From the NCBI RefSeq assembly GCF_013149805.1, contig NZ_JABEZT010000002.1, positions 310,001 through 374,000 on the forward strand: 64,000 nucleotides of DNA, in the 5' to 3' direction. The position numbers and the translations under genes are program-made. Under the pieces are notes generated by a model. It ran no database searches and was not told the DNA's origin. It was given only the letters and a program-made list of their open reading frames with translations. Below, in pieces: positions 33,054 to 42,414 of this stretch (positions are counted from its first letter, which is position 1; each line of letters starts with the position of its first letter). The DNA is from Isoptericola chiayiensis (lineage in GTDB: Bacteria > Actinomycetota > Actinomycetes > Actinomycetales > Cellulomonadaceae).

Positions 33054-34008
33054 GATGGTGTCCGGCGAGCGCGAGCACCCTTCGCACCCGCTCGAGCAGC
33101 ATCTCCCGGTCCGCGAGGTCGGACCACGAGATCCGCAGCACCGTCCACCCGGCCTCACGCAGCGCGTCGTGGCGCCGCTTCTCCTCGGACAGCACCCGCC
33201 CCGCCTGCGACGGCGTGAGCCCGGTGTACTTGACCTCGCCGTCGAACTCGAACCCCACCTTCAGGTCCGGCCAGCCCAGGTCGACCCAGCGCCGGCCCGC
33301 CCACGTGTCGACGTGGACGGCGGCCTGCGGAGCGTCGAGTCCCTCGTCCGCCAGGATCCACCGCAGCCTCGACTCGCCGGGCGACTCCACCCGGCCGTCG
33401 GCGACCGCCAGCACGCGCCGCGCCGACCGGATCCCGCGCTTGCCGACCGACTCCGCGACGATGCGCGCCACGAGGGCTCGGTCGGCGCCGAGCCGCAGCG
33501 CCGAGTCGGCGACCACGACGGCCGACTCGGCGGGCAGCAGCCTGGCGCAGTCGACCGCGGTGCGCTCCAGCGTGGTCGCCGGGACGCCGTCGATCGTCGT
33601 GCGGTCGCGGACCGGCAGGTCGGTCCAGTGCCGCGAGACGCCTCCGGTGGGGCGCCGCACGTCCGGCGGGTCGAGCTGGGTCAGGTGCGCCGTCGTGCCC
33701 ACCCGGTAGGTCCAGCACCCCCACAGCAGGGCCGCGCTGGTGTGGCTGGCCCAGACGGGCGTGCGCAGACCGGCGAGCGCGGCGGCCAACTGGGTCAGGT
33801 GCTCGCTCTCGGTCCGCCGGGCGGGCGACCCGGCCTCGCCGTCAGCGGGTGCGGCGTAGACGCCGGGCCGGGCCCGGACCAGCTCACCCCGCCGTCGTCG
33901 CCGACGCGTCTCGTTCTCCCGGGCCCGGCTGGCCCGGTACACGGTGGGCAGCGATCGGCGGGGCGGACGGCCGCCACCGGGGCGGCCCGGAGGTGCGGAG
34001 ATGCTCAT
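32995..34008 (-). CDS. AbiEi-antitoxin-like protein with C-terminal DUF559/Vsr-like nuclease fold
   Basis: A 337-residue protein. The N-terminal segment RRGELVRARPGVYAAP fits the winged-helix region of AbiEi-type antitoxins. The middle part WASHTSAALLWG and VPATTLERTAVDCARLL is the usual AbiEi-like core. The C-terminal ESRLRWILADEGL, WVDLGWPDLKVGFEFDGEVKY and WTVLRISWSDL follow the pattern of DUF559 endonuclease-like domains. No AbiEii toxin gene is adjacent, so this is probably an orphan. The last residues (RYRPVVDVPVRRARSVR) are encoded by the palindromic repeat, and a second copy of the repeat lies upstream. The biological role is unknown. Confidence 0.75.
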   Translation of the reverse strand: MSISAPPGRPGGGRPPRRSLPTVYRASRARENETRRRRRRGELVRARPGVYAAPADGEAGSPARRTESEHLTQLAAALAGLRTPVWASHTSAALLWGCWTYRVGTTAHLTQLDPPDVRRPTGGVSRHWTDLPVRDRTTIDGVPATTLERTAVDCARLLPAESAVVVADSALRLGADRALVARIVAESVGKRGIRSARRVLAVADGRVESPGESRLRWILADEGLDAPQAAVHVDTWAGRRWVDLGWPDLKVGFEFDGEVKYTGLTPSQAGRVLSEEKRRHDALREAGWTVLRISWSDLADREMLLERVRRVLALAGHHPPRYRPVVDVPVRRARSVR

Positions 34009-34127
34009 GCCGACCGACCCTGACGGGTTCCGGCTCCGGCATGGGCGGGCATGCGGGGCAGCTGGGGACGGCGTCCGTCCTCCACAGGTCGGCCGTCACG
34101 CTCCCCCGGGCGCCGATCTGCCTCGCC

Positions 34128-34213
34128 GAGATACCGGTCCGTCGCCCAGATACCGGCACATCGGCACGTGCCACAGCGACCCGCCGGTATCTCGGCGACG
34201 GACCGGTATCTCG
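34128..34213. repeat. Palindromic repeat element, right copy
   Basis: An 86-base element in the gap between the AbiEi-like gene and rarA. GAGATACCGGTCCGTCGCC (34128-34146) is a perfect 19-base reverse complement of 34194-34212. A second, inner pair AGATACCGGC / CCGGTATCTC also matches. As RNA or cruciform DNA it would make a long hairpin. The rest of the 34009-34303 gap shows nothing recognisable. Confidence 0.88.
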
Positions 34214-34303
34214 CGGCCGACGAGGGGCTGGCTGGGAACGAGGGAGTCGGGCAGGAGTGCGCTGGGCAGGGAGCCGAGAAGGAGGACCGTGGCGAAAGCC
34301 CGG

Positions 34304-35695
34304 TCAGGGGGCCGAGTCCAGGATCTGCCGGATCCGCTCGAGCCGTTCGGAGACCTGCCGCTCGTACCCCCGGTCGCTCGGCTCGTAGTACCGCCGCCCC
34401 GCGAGCTCGTCGGGCAGGTAGCGCTGGGCCGCCACGCCGTGCGGCTCGTCGTGGGCGTAGAGGTACCCGGACCCGTGCCCGAGCTTCTCCGCCCCGGAGT
34501 AGTGCGCGTCGCGCAGATGGGCCGGGACGACGCCGGCACGCCCGGCGGAGACGTCCGCCAGCGCCGCGCCGATCCCGGCGTAGGCCCGGTTGGACTTCGG
34601 GGCCGTGGCCAGGTGGACGACCGCCTCGGCCAGGACGATCCGCCCCTCCGGCATCCCGATGAGTTGGACGGCCTGCGCGGCGGCCACGGCGGTCTGCAGG
34701 GCCGACGGGTCGGCCATCCCGACGTCCTCGGCGGCGGAGATCACGAGGCGCCGGGCGATGAACCGGGGGTCCTCCCCCGCGGCGACCATCCGCGCCAGGT
34801 AGTGCAGGGCGGCGTCGACGTCGGACCCGCGGATCGACTTGATGAACGCCGAGACGACGTCGTAGTGCTGGTCGCCGTCGCGGTCGTAGCGCACCGCCGC
34901 GACGTCCACGGCGCGCTCGACGGTGTCCAGGTCGACGATGACGGGTCCCTCGGGGGCGATCTCGTCGCGGGCGTCGCTGAGGGCGGCACCGGCGGCGGCC
35001 TCGAGCACCGTGAGCGCCTTGCGGGCGTCCCCGCCCGCCATCCGGACCAGCTGGTCCTCGGCGTCGTCCGCGAGCGCCACGGCGCCGTCGAGGCCGCGGG
35101 GGTCGGTGACGGCGCGGTGGACGAGGTCGCGCACGTCGTCGGCGCCGAGGGGTCGCAGGGTGAGCAGCAGGGAGCGGGACAGCAGCGGGGAGTTGACGGA
35201 GAACGAGGGGTTCTCGGTGGTGGCCGCGACGAGGGTGACCCAGCGGTTCTCGACGCTGGGCAGCAGGGCGTCCTGCTGGGTCTTGGAGAACCGGTGCACC
35301 TCGTCGATGAAGAGCACGGTCTCCTCGCCTCCGGTGGCGAGGCGGCGGCGGGCGTCCTCGATGACCTGGCGGACGTCCTTGACGCCGGCGGTGACGGCGG
35401 AGAGCTCGACGAACCGGCGGCCGGAGGTGGTGGCCACGAGGTAGGCGAGGGTGGTCTTGCCCACGCCCGGTGGCCCCCAGAGGATGACGGAGCCGGGGGC
35501 GGCGCGGCGGGCGGCGTCGTCGGCGGGTTCGACGAGCCGGCGCAGCGGTGATCCGGGCACGAGGAGGTGGGCCTGCCCGGTGACCTCGTCGAGGGTCGCG
35601 GGGCGCATCCGCACGGCCAGCGGGGCGCCGGCGCCGGTCCGCCGGGTGACCGGGGTGCCGTGCTCGCCGGTGGTGGCGGCGTTGAACAGGTCCAT
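34304..35695 (-). CDS. rarA: Replication-associated recombination protein A (RarA/MgsA AAA ATPase)
   Basis: AAA+ ATPase related to clamp loaders and RuvB that acts at stalled forks. The 463-residue protein has Walker A GPPGVGKT (74-81), Walker B FIDEVHRF, the sensor segment [20 protein letters not shown] and the C-terminal tetramerisation region with [20 protein letters not shown]. The ATG at 35695 gives the family start MDLFNAA. Upstream open frame is rejected because it has no similarity and the promoter with a LexA-box candidate lies there. Confidence 0.96.
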   Translation of the reverse strand: MDLFNAATTGEHGTPVTRRTGAGAPLAVRMRPATLDEVTGQAHLLVPGSPLRRLVEPADDAARRAAPGSVILWGPPGVGKTTLAYLVATTSGRRFVELSAVTAGVKDVRQVIEDARRRLATGGEETVLFIDEVHRFSKTQQDALLPSVENRWVTLVAATTENPSFSVNSPLLSRSLLLTLRPLGADDVRDLVHRAVTDPRGLDGAVALADDAEDQLVRMAGGDARKALTVLEAAAGAALSDARDEIAPEGPVIVDLDTVERAVDVAAVRYDRDGDQHYDVVSAFIKSIRGSDVDAALHYLARMVAAGEDPRFIARRLVISAAEDVGMADPSALQTAVAAAQAVQLIGMPEGRIVLAEAVVHLATAPKSNRAYAGIGAALADVSAGRAGVVPAHLRDAHYSGAEKLGHGSGYLYAHDEPHGVAAQRYLPDELAGRRYYEPSDRGYERQVSERLERIRQILDSAP

Positions 35696-35701
35696 GCGGG
35701 C

Positions 35702-35740
35702 GAGCCTAGTTCGCCGGCGCACGCTTCGCACACGTGTTCG
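35702..35740 (-). promoter_or_regulatory. rarA promoter with LexA (SOS) box candidate
   Basis: On the minus strand TAGGCT (35707-35702) ends six bases before the rarA ATG, suggesting a leaderless mRNA. At 35725-35740 the sequence TCGCACACGTGTTCGA differs at one base from the palindrome TCGAACACGTGTTCGA and fits the actinobacterial LexA box TCGAAC-N4-GTTCGA. It overlaps the -35 area, an ideal place for repression. Confidence 0.6.
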
Positions 35741-35833
35741 ACGTCGGGGCGGCGGGTCGGGGTGACAGGGATCGCTCGTCCCGGCGGCCGGGCCCGCCGG
35801 GTGGCGCGCACCCGGGGCGGGGTGTGGCGCTGC

Positions 35834-35921
35834 TAGCCTGTCGCGGCGATGCCCGGTGCGGCCGGGTCGCCGGGGCGCTGCTCCGCCATCGAGCCGGAAC
35901 GACGTAGACAGGGGCGCGACA
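35834..35921 (+). promoter_or_regulatory. Promoter and possible structured leader of the SLC13 permease gene
   Basis: A TAGCCT box lies at 35834-35839. CTGTCGCG (35838-35845) is an exact reverse complement of CGCGACAG (35915-35922), which touches the start codon. Two smaller hairpins (CCCGG/CCGGG and GGGGC/GCTCC) lie between. If transcription starts from TAGCCT, most of the left arm would not be in the RNA, so the long pairing may not form. No known riboswitch could be matched. Confidence 0.3.
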
Positions 35922-37697
35922 GTGACGCTCGACGCTTGGCTGACGCTCGCCGTGGTCCTGGGGGTCCTGGCGACGCTGGTGCGCGGGCGGGTCTCCCCCG
36001 CGGTGACGGTGTTCTCCGGGGCGGTCGCGGTGATGATCCTGGGTGTGGTGCCCGCGGAGGACGCGTTCTCCGGGTTCTCCAACGCGGCGCCGCTGACGGT
36101 GGCGGCGCTGTACGTCCTGGCGGCGGGGATCGAGAAGACGGGTGCGCTGACCCCGGTGATGCAGCGCACGCTGGGCGAGAACGGCTCGTACCGGCGTCCG
36201 CTGCTGCGGACGCTGACGCCGACGATGGCGGCCTCGGCGTTCCTGAACAACACCCCGATCGTGGCGATGCTGGTGCCGCAGGTGACGGCGTGGGCGAACC
36301 GGCGTCGGCTGGCGGTCTCGAAGATCCTCATGCCGGTGTCGTTCGCGGCGGTCCTCGGTGGTCTGCTGACGGTGATCGGCACGTCGACGAACCTGGTCGT
36401 CTCGGGGCAGATGGCGACGCTGGGGCTGGAGGAGATCGGGTTCTTCGAGATCGGCAAGGTGGGTCTGCCGATCGCGTTGCTGGGTTTCGTGGCGCTGGTG
36501 GCGCTGGCTCCGGTGCTGCTGCCGGACCGGCGGTCGGCGCGGGCGGAGATGGAGGAGGAGGGTCGCCGGTTCTCGTTCGAGATGGTGGTCGAGCCCGGGG
36601 GCCCGGTGGACGGGCGGACGGTCGAGGAGGCGCGCCTGCGTGACCTGTCGGGGCTGTTCCTGGCGTCGGTGGACCGCGGCGACACGACGATCGCGCCGGT
36701 GCGCCCCGAGACGGTGCTGCGCGGCGGCAACCGGCTGCACTTCGTCGGCCCCCTGGACCGGGTGGTCAAGCTCCAGGAGATGCGGGGGCTGCGGTCGGCG
36801 GAGATGGATCACGTGCTGGACCTCGACGAGCCGTCGGTGCGGTACTACGAGGCCGTGGTCGGTTCACGCTCCCCGCTGGTGGGCCGCACGCTCAAGGACG
36901 TGGGTTTCCGGGCCACGTACCAGGCGGCGGTGCTCGCCATCCACCGTTCGGGTCAGCTCGTCGAGAGCCGGCTCGGCACGGAGCGCGTCCGGCTGGGCGA
37001 CACCCTGATCCTCGTCAGCGACCCGGACTTCCGGGAGCGGTGGCGCGACCGGGCGGACTTCCTGCTCGTGGCCGAGCTCGACGGCACGCCTCCGAGCGCC
37101 ACGACGCGTGGCTGGATCCCGGTGGGGCTGCTGGCGGCCGTGGTCGTGCTGGCGGCCACGGGGCTGGTGCCGATCCTGCACGGGGCGCTGGTGGGCGCGA
37201 TCGTCCTGGTGGCGACGAAGGTGCTCTCACCGCTGGAGGCGCGGCGCGCCATCGACCTGGAGGTGATCGTCGTCATCGCCTCCGCCTTCGGGCTGGCGGC
37301 CGCGATGGACGCCTCGGGGCTCGCCCAGATCGTCGCCGACGGGCTCGTGGGCCTGTTCGGCGGGTTCGCGCCCTACGGCGTGCTGCTCGGGCTGGTGCTG
37401 GCGACGGTCGTGCTGACCGAGCTCGTCACCAACAACGCCGCCGCCCTGCTGATGCTGCCCGTGGCGGTGAGCACGGCGGGGGCCGCAGGGCTCGACCCGC
37501 GGGGGGCGGCGATCGCGGTGGCCGTGGCAGCCTCGGCGTCGTTCCTGTCCCCCATCGGCTACCAGACCAACATGATGGTCTACGGCCCCGGCGGCTATCG
37601 CTTCACCGACTACGCCCGCCTGGGCTGGATCCTGACGCTGCTGACGGTCGTCCTGACCGTCGTGCTGGTCCCCGTCCTGTGGCCCGCCACCGGCTGA
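35922..37697 (+). CDS. SLC13/DASS-type permease with two TrkA-C (RCK-C) domains
   Basis: A 591-residue inner-membrane transporter of the ArsB/NhaD-DASS superfamily. Membrane helices occupy about residues 3-200, and two cytoplasmic RCK-C domains follow at about 210-280 and 310-370 ([20 protein letters not shown] and [20 protein letters not shown]). A second helical half runs from 385 to the end. Substrate-binding-type motifs [15 protein letters not shown] and [18 protein letters not shown] mark the two halves. The substrate is unknown (sulfate and dicarboxylates are known for relatives). The GTG at 35922 has AGGGG eight bases upstream. Confidence 0.88.
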   Translation: MTLDAWLTLAVVLGVLATLVRGRVSPAVTVFSGAVAVMILGVVPAEDAFSGFSNAAPLTVAALYVLAAGIEKTGALTPVMQRTLGENGSYRRPLLRTLTPTMAASAFLNNTPIVAMLVPQVTAWANRRRLAVSKILMPVSFAAVLGGLLTVIGTSTNLVVSGQMATLGLEEIGFFEIGKVGLPIALLGFVALVALAPVLLPDRRSARAEMEEEGRRFSFEMVVEPGGPVDGRTVEEARLRDLSGLFLASVDRGDTTIAPVRPETVLRGGNRLHFVGPLDRVVKLQEMRGLRSAEMDHVLDLDEPSVRYYEAVVGSRSPLVGRTLKDVGFRATYQAAVLAIHRSGQLVESRLGTERVRLGDTLILVSDPDFRERWRDRADFLLVAELDGTPPSATTRGWIPVGLLAAVVVLAATGLVPILHGALVGAIVLVATKVLSPLEARRAIDLEVIVVIASAFGLAAAMDASGLAQIVADGLVGLFGGFAPYGVLLGLVLATVVLTELVTNNAAALLMLPVAVSTAGAAGLDPRGAAIAVAVAASASFLSPIGYQTNMMVYGPGGYRFTDYARLGWILTLLTVVLTVVLVPVLWPATG

Positions 37698-37733
37698 GGG
37701 CTCCTGCGCGGGTCCGAGGGCGCCCCGGCCCCG

Positions 37734-37782
37734 GACGACGGCGGGCCCGGACCGGATGCACCGGTCCGGGCCCGCCGTCGTC
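37734..37782. terminator. Two-way terminator between the SLC13 gene and aspS
   Basis: A perfect 22-base-pair stem with an ATGCA loop (arms 37734-37755 and 37761-37782) lies between the two convergent stops, 36 bases after the permease and 14 bases after aspS. It should work in both directions. Confidence 0.85.
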
Positions 37783-37796
37783 GGACGTGGGGCGTG

Positions 37797-39590
37797 TCAG
37801 CCCTGGTCGGCCTCGGGCTCGGCGTCGACGCCGGCCTCCTTGCGCTGCTCGGCCGTGATCGGGGCCGGGGCGTCGGTCAGCGGGTCGTAGCCGCCGCCCG
37901 ACTTCGGGAAGGCGATGACGTCGCGGATGGACGGCGCCTTGGTCAGCAGCGCGACGATCCGGTCCCAGCCGAACGCGATGCCACCGTGCGGCGGCGCACC
38001 GAACTTGAAGGCGTCGAGCAGGAACCCGAACTTCTCCTGGGCTTCGTCGTGCCCGATGCCCATGACGTCGAAGACGCGCTCCTGGACGTCGCGGCGGTGG
38101 ATACGGATGGACCCGCCGCCGATCTCGTTGCCGTTGCACACGATGTCGTAGGCGTAGGCCAGCGCGTGCTCCGGGTCGGCCTCGAACGAGTCGATCCACT
38201 CCGGCTTGGGCGACGTGAACGCGTGGTGCACGGCCGTCCAGGCGGAGCTGCCGAGCGCCACGTCGCCCTCCTGCGCGGCTTCCCCGGCCGGCTTGAACAG
38301 CGGGGCGTCGACGACCCACACGAAGGACCAGCGGCCCTCGGCGACAGCCCGCTCGATCTGGCCGGTGCGGTGGGCGATCTCCACGCGCGCGGCACCGAGC
38401 AGCGCCCGCGAGTCCGCCGTGGCACCCGCCGCGAAGAACACCGCGTCGCCCGGCCGGGCGCCGGTGGCCTCGGCGAGGCCGGCGCGCTCCGTCTCGGACA
38501 GGTTCTTCGCGACGGGGCCGCCGAGCGTGCCGTCCTCGGCCACGGTCACGTAGGCGAGGCCCTTGGCGCCGCGCTGCTTGGCCCACTCCTGCCAGGCGTC
38601 GAACTGGCGACGCGGCTGGTCCGCACCGCCCGGCATCACCACGGCACCGACGTACTCGTTCTGGAAGACCCGGAACGGGGTGTCGGCGAAGTACTCGGTG
38701 AGCTCGACGAGCGGGTTGGCGAACCGCAGGTCCGGCTTGTCCGTGCCGTACAGGCGCATGGCGTCGGCGTAGGTGATCCGCTCGACCGGGCGCGGCACCT
38801 CGACGTCGATCAGGCCCCAGATCTCGGCGAGGAGCTCCTCGGTCAGGGCGATCACGTCGTCCTGGTCGACGAAGCTCATCTCGACGTCGAGCTGGGTGAA
38901 CTCGGGCTGACGGTCGGCGCGGAAGTCCTCGTCGCGGTAGCAGCGCGCGATCTGGTAGTAGCGCTCCAGGCCGCCGACCATGAGGAGCTGCTTGAACAGC
39001 TGCGGCGACTGCGGCAGCGCGTACCAGGACCCGGGCGACAGGCGGGCCGGGACCAGGAAGTCGCGGGCGCCCTCCGGCGTCGACCGCGTCAGCGTCGGGG
39101 TCTCGACCTCGACGAACTCGTGCGAGTCGAGCACGCGGCGGGCCGCGGCGTTGACCTTGGCGCGCAGCCGCATGGCGTGCGCCGGCGCCGGGCGGCGCAG
39201 GTCGAGGTAGCGGTGCTTGAGGCGCGCCTCCTCGCCGATGGTCTCGGTGTCCGCGAGCGCCGTGGAGACCTGGAAGGGCAGCGCCTCGGAGGTGTTGAGG
39301 ACCTCGACGTCGGTGGCGATGACCTCGATGTCGCCGGTGGCGAGGTTGGCGTTGGCGTTGCCCTCGGGGCGGCGGGAGACCTCGCCGACCACGCGCAGCA
39401 CGAACTCCGATCGCAGCGGGTGGGCGACCTCCTCGTCGCGGATGACGACCTGGGCGATGCCGGAGGCGTCGCGCAGGTCGATGAAGGCCACTCCTCCGTG
39501 GTCCCGGCGACGATCGACCCAGCCCGTGAGGGTGACGGTCTGGTCGATGTGCTCGGCCCGCAATGAGCCGGCCGTGTGGGTGCGGAGCAC
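37797..39590 (-). CDS. aspS: Aspartyl-tRNA synthetase, probably non-discriminating (Asp/Asn)
   Basis: Charges tRNA-Asp. The 597-residue bacterial-type enzyme has the OB-fold anticodon-binding domain first ([20 protein letters not shown]), then class II motifs ([40 protein letters not shown]), a GAD insert and the final [11 protein letters not shown] motif. His31 in RRDHGG is the residue associated with relaxed, non-discriminating AspRS that also charges tRNA-Asn; GatCAB would be needed elsewhere in the genome. The GTG at 39590 has AAAGGA upstream. Confidence 0.97.
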   Translation of the reverse strand: MLRTHTAGSLRAEHIDQTVTLTGWVDRRRDHGGVAFIDLRDASGIAQVVIRDEEVAHPLRSEFVLRVVGEVSRRPEGNANANLATGDIEVIATDVEVLNTSEALPFQVSTALADTETIGEEARLKHRYLDLRRPAPAHAMRLRAKVNAAARRVLDSHEFVEVETPTLTRSTPEGARDFLVPARLSPGSWYALPQSPQLFKQLLMVGGLERYYQIARCYRDEDFRADRQPEFTQLDVEMSFVDQDDVIALTEELLAEIWGLIDVEVPRPVERITYADAMRLYGTDKPDLRFANPLVELTEYFADTPFRVFQNEYVGAVVMPGGADQPRRQFDAWQEWAKQRGAKGLAYVTVAEDGTLGGPVAKNLSETERAGLAEATGARPGDAVFFAAGATADSRALLGAARVEIAHRTGQIERAVAEGRWSFVWVVDAPLFKPAGEAAQEGDVALGSSAWTAVHHAFTSPKPEWIDSFEADPEHALAYAYDIVCNGNEIGGGSIRIHRRDVQERVFDVMGIGHDEAQEKFGFLLDAFKFGAPPHGGIAFGWDRIVALLTKAPSIRDVIAFPKSGGGYDPLTDAPAPITAEQRKEAGVDAEPEADQG

Positions 39591-39667
39591 GGGAGGTTCC
39601 TTTCGCACGATGTCGGGGGTGTCGTCGTCGGGCGGCCCGGCGACGGGGCGCACGCGACGCCCGTGAC

Positions 39668-39673
39668 ATCCTA
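39668..39673 (-). promoter_or_regulatory. Possible -10 box of aspS
   Basis: TAGGAT on the minus strand would start a leader of about 70 bases before the aspS GTG. It lies in the 118-base gap shared with the divergent PPOX gene. No clear -35 is visible. Confidence 0.4.
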
Positions 39674-39708
39674 CGGGGGCACCGGTACCGCACAGCGAGG
39701 AGATTCCG

Positions 39709-40176
39709 ATGGCCCGCCAGATTGCGACGAACACCACCGTGACCCGCGACGAGCTGGTCGAGTTCCTGCGCTCGCGGCGCAACGGCGTGCTGGTCACGAC
39801 GCGCGACGACGGCCGCCCCCAGCTCAGCCCGGTCACCTACGGGGTCGACGGCGCGGGCCGCGTCCTGGTCTCCACCTACCCCGAGCGTGCCAAGGCGGTG
39901 AACCTGCGCAAGCGCCCGCAGGTGTCGTTCATGGCCCAGGGTGACGACTTCGGTGACGCGTGGGTGCAGGTCGACGGCACCGCCGAGGTGCTGGACATGC
40001 CCGACGCCCTGGAGCCGCTGGTGGAGTACTTCCGCGCGGCGGCCGGCAAGGAGCACCCCGACTGGGACGAGTACCGCGAGGCGATGGCGAAGCAGGACAA
40101 GTCCGTGGTGCGGATCACGGTCGAGCGCTGGGGGCCGGTGGCCACGGGCGGATTCCCGGCGCGGCTCGCGGACTGA
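39709..40176 (+). CDS. PPOX-class F420-dependent oxidoreductase (TIGR03618-like)
   Basis: A 155-residue split-barrel protein. [22 protein letters not shown], then [22 protein letters not shown] and the [20 protein letters not shown] stretch are typical of TIGR03618-type F420-binding enzymes. The substrate is unknown. AGGAG lies eight bases before the ATG. It is divergent from aspS and convergent with the sulfotransferase-like gene. Confidence 0.85.
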   Translation: MARQIATNTTVTRDELVEFLRSRRNGVLVTTRDDGRPQLSPVTYGVDGAGRVLVSTYPERAKAVNLRKRPQVSFMAQGDDFGDAWVQVDGTAEVLDMPDALEPLVEYFRAAAGKEHPDWDEYREAMAKQDKSVVRITVERWGPVATGGFPARLAD

Positions 40177-40203
40177 GCGCCTCCTCGGACTCGGCCGGTC
40201 GGG

Positions 40204-41268
40204 TCAGCGCCGCAGCCGCCCGACCGCGCTGCGGACGCGGGAGGTCAGCGGCCGGGGCCGGGTGCGCAGCTCGTCGAGCAGCGCCTCGACGGCGTCGAGG
40301 GCCGCGGTCGCCACGAGGTCGGGCATCCGGCCGTCGGGGTCGAGCCGGTCCGGGTCGGGCGGCGCCGGACGCAGGTCCTCGAGGTCGCCGTGGACGGTGA
40401 CGCCGCTGTCGGTCAGCCACCGCACCCAGTCCTCGGTGCGCCGGGCGACCCAGTCGTGGTGGTCGGGGCCGAGGGAGATGCGCGGCGCGGCGCGGTCGGC
40501 CAGCGCGGGCACGAGGACGTCCTCGACGAGCGGGGCGTAGGCACCGCCGCGGCGGGTCTCGGCGCCGAGGCGTTTGTTGAGCCGCCGCAGGAGCCGGGCC
40601 TGCGGCACCCCGATCGAGGCGTTGGCCTGCTCGGCCGGTGCCGGCGCCCAGGACGCGTCGGCGCCGAGCGCCTGCAGGTACCGCTGCCACAGGACGTCCG
40701 CCGGGCCCTGCGGCGGAGCGGTGACCAGGTGGCGGCGCGACGACGGCAGGTCGGCGCCCCAGTTCGACAGGACCCGGGTGGGGTCGAAGGACCGTTGGAA
40801 GTCGAGGCGACCGTCACGGGCGCGCTCGAGGTACGCGGCGAAGGACCGTCGGCTGCCGAACTTGACCATCTCCTGCCACCCGCCGGCGAGCTCGCGGGCC
40901 AGGTCGCGGGCGGTCATGACGACGTGGACCTCGGAACCCGTGGCGGCGAGGTCGGCCAGGACGCGCTCCGCCTGCTCCGCGTCGGCCGAGGACAGGACCT
41001 CGTGCCCCAGCACGACGTCGCCCCGGCAGCGGCGCACGAGCCGCAGCAGCCGTGGCCACGCGCCGTCGACGACCCGCCCGTCCAGGCCGTGGTCGCGTCC
41101 GACGACGTCGAGAGCGGCCCGGTAGTGCACGCGCGGGTCGCGGCCCGGGCCGAGCGGGTAGGTCAGGCCGTGCTGCTGCAGGGCGCGACGGTTCGCGAGC
41201 AGCCGGGACTGCAGGTAGGTGGTCCCGGACTTCGGCGCGCCGACGTGCACGTAGAGGCGTCGGTCCAT
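40204..41268 (-). CDS. Sulfotransferase-family-like protein
   Basis: A 354-residue protein. The start MDRRLYVHVGAPKSGTTYLQ contains the PAPS 5'-phosphosulfate loop PKSGTT near residues 12-17, and VVMTARDLARELAGGWQEM corresponds to the second nucleotide motif (R-D-L). The acceptor is unknown. The C-terminal third is charged and poorly conserved in look. The ATG at 41268 places the loop at the usual distance from the N-terminus and a CATCGT box six bases upstream could allow leaderless translation. Confidence 0.75.
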   Translation of the reverse strand: MDRRLYVHVGAPKSGTTYLQSRLLANRRALQQHGLTYPLGPGRDPRVHYRAALDVVGRDHGLDGRVVDGAWPRLLRLVRRCRGDVVLGHEVLSSADAEQAERVLADLAATGSEVHVVMTARDLARELAGGWQEMVKFGSRRSFAAYLERARDGRLDFQRSFDPTRVLSNWGADLPSSRRHLVTAPPQGPADVLWQRYLQALGADASWAPAPAEQANASIGVPQARLLRRLNKRLGAETRRGGAYAPLVEDVLVPALADRAAPRISLGPDHHDWVARRTEDWVRWLTDSGVTVHGDLEDLRPAPPDPDRLDPDGRMPDLVATAALDAVEALLDELRTRPRPLTSRVRSAVGRLRR

Positions 41269-41305
41269 ACGGCGACGATGCCACACGGCGGACCGCCCGC
41301 GATGC

Positions 41306-42406
41306 TCAGAACAGCGTCGGCGACGCCGGCACCGTGGCGCCTGCCCCGGTCGGGGCGACCATCGAGCCGGCCGGGTAGTCGGCGTCGTCGTGGGGACGCA
41401 GCGCGTCGTCGTGCCGGCCGGTGGCACCGGACCCGCCGCGATGCCCCGACCCCGCGAAGCCTCGCTCGCCGAGCAGCGGTCGGACCCGGCGCCACAGCCA
41501 GTCGCGGTAGCCGGCGTGGGCGGCGGCCCCGCGGGCGAACACCCGCTCGTACCCGGCCACCCGGTCCGGGTGCTCTCGGCGCAGCCAGCGCAGGTACCAC
41601 TCGCGGGTGCCCGGCTTGAGGCGTAGCGGGATCACCGTCACGCCGGTGGCGCCGGCGTCGGCGATCGCGTCGAGCAGGCGCGTCAGGTGGTCGGTGGAGT
41701 CGGTGAGCCAGGGCAGCACCGGGGCGACCATCACGCCGCACGGCAGCCCGGCGGCGCGCACGGCGCGGACCAGGTCCAGGCGCGCCTTCGGCGTGGGCGT
41801 GCCGGGTTCGACGGACTGCTGCAGCGCGGCGTCGGCGAACGACAGCGAGACCCCGAGCCCGACCTCGACCCGGCCGGCGGCCTCGGCGATCCGCGGCAGG
41901 TCACGGCGCAGCAGGGTGCCCTTGGTCAGGATCGAGAACGGCGTCCCGGAGTCCGCGAGCGCCGCGATGATGCCCGGCATGAGCCGGTAGCGGCCCTCGG
42001 CGCGCTGGTACGGGTCGGTGTTGGTGCCCAGCGCCACGGGTTCGCGGCGCCACGAGGGCCGCGCCAGCTCGGCGCGCAGCACCTGGTCGACGTTCGTCTT
42101 GACCACGACCTGGGAGTCGAAGTCCGCGCCGGCGTCCAGGTCGAGGTACTCGTGCGTCGGCCGCGCGAAGCAGTAGGCGCAGGCGTGCGAGCACCCGCGG
42201 TAGGGGTTCACGGTCCAGCGGAACGGCATGCGCGACGCCTCGGGCACCTTCGACAGGGCGGTCCTGGCGAGCACCTCGTGGAAGGTGACGCCGGCGAACT
42301 CCGGGGTGCGCACGCTGCGGACCAGGCCGAGCCGCGCCAGGCCGGGCCGCTCCAACCCCGGCAGCGCCCCGTCGTCGGCGTTCGTGGCCTGTCCGTCCCA
42401 TCGCAC
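41306..42406 (-). CDS. Rv2578c-family radical SAM protein
   Basis: A 366-residue radical SAM enzyme related to spore photoproduct lyase-like proteins. The 4Fe-4S motif is Cys72-SHA-Cys76-AY-Cys79 in NPYRGCSHACAYCFARPTHE. The start VRWDGQ matches the family. The substrate is unknown. Mycobacterial homologues can carry an intein; none is present here. The GTG at 42406 is directly preceded by a strong LexA box, which suggests induction by DNA damage. An unaligned open frame upstream is rejected. Confidence 0.9.
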   Translation of the reverse strand: MRWDGQATNADDGALPGLERPGLARLGLVRSVRTPEFAGVTFHEVLARTALSKVPEASRMPFRWTVNPYRGCSHACAYCFARPTHEYLDLDAGADFDSQVVVKTNVDQVLRAELARPSWRREPVALGTNTDPYQRAEGRYRLMPGIIAALADSGTPFSILTKGTLLRRDLPRIAEAAGRVEVGLGVSLSFADAALQQSVEPGTPTPKARLDLVRAVRAAGLPCGVMVAPVLPWLTDSTDHLTRLLDAIADAGATGVTVIPLRLKPGTREWYLRWLRREHPDRVAGYERVFARGAAAHAGYRDWLWRRVRPLLGERGFAGSGHRGGSGATGRHDDALRPHDDADYPAGSMVAPTGAGATVPASPTLF

Positions 42407-42414
42407 CCGTTCAT

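Noticed and set aside
32995-34008. A complete AbiE toxin-antitoxin system
   Set aside because: No AbiEii nucleotidyltransferase toxin gene is adjacent, and the C-terminus resembles DUF559 nuclease-like domains instead.
32965-34213. CRISPR-like repeats
   Set aside because: The repeated units are palindromic and occur in two places only, with a gene between them. There are no regular spacers and no cas genes.
35838-35922. c-di-AMP (ydaO-type), SAM or cobalamin riboswitch in front of the SLC13 gene
   Set aside because: None of the conserved core sequences of these riboswitches could be found; only a general inverted repeat is present.
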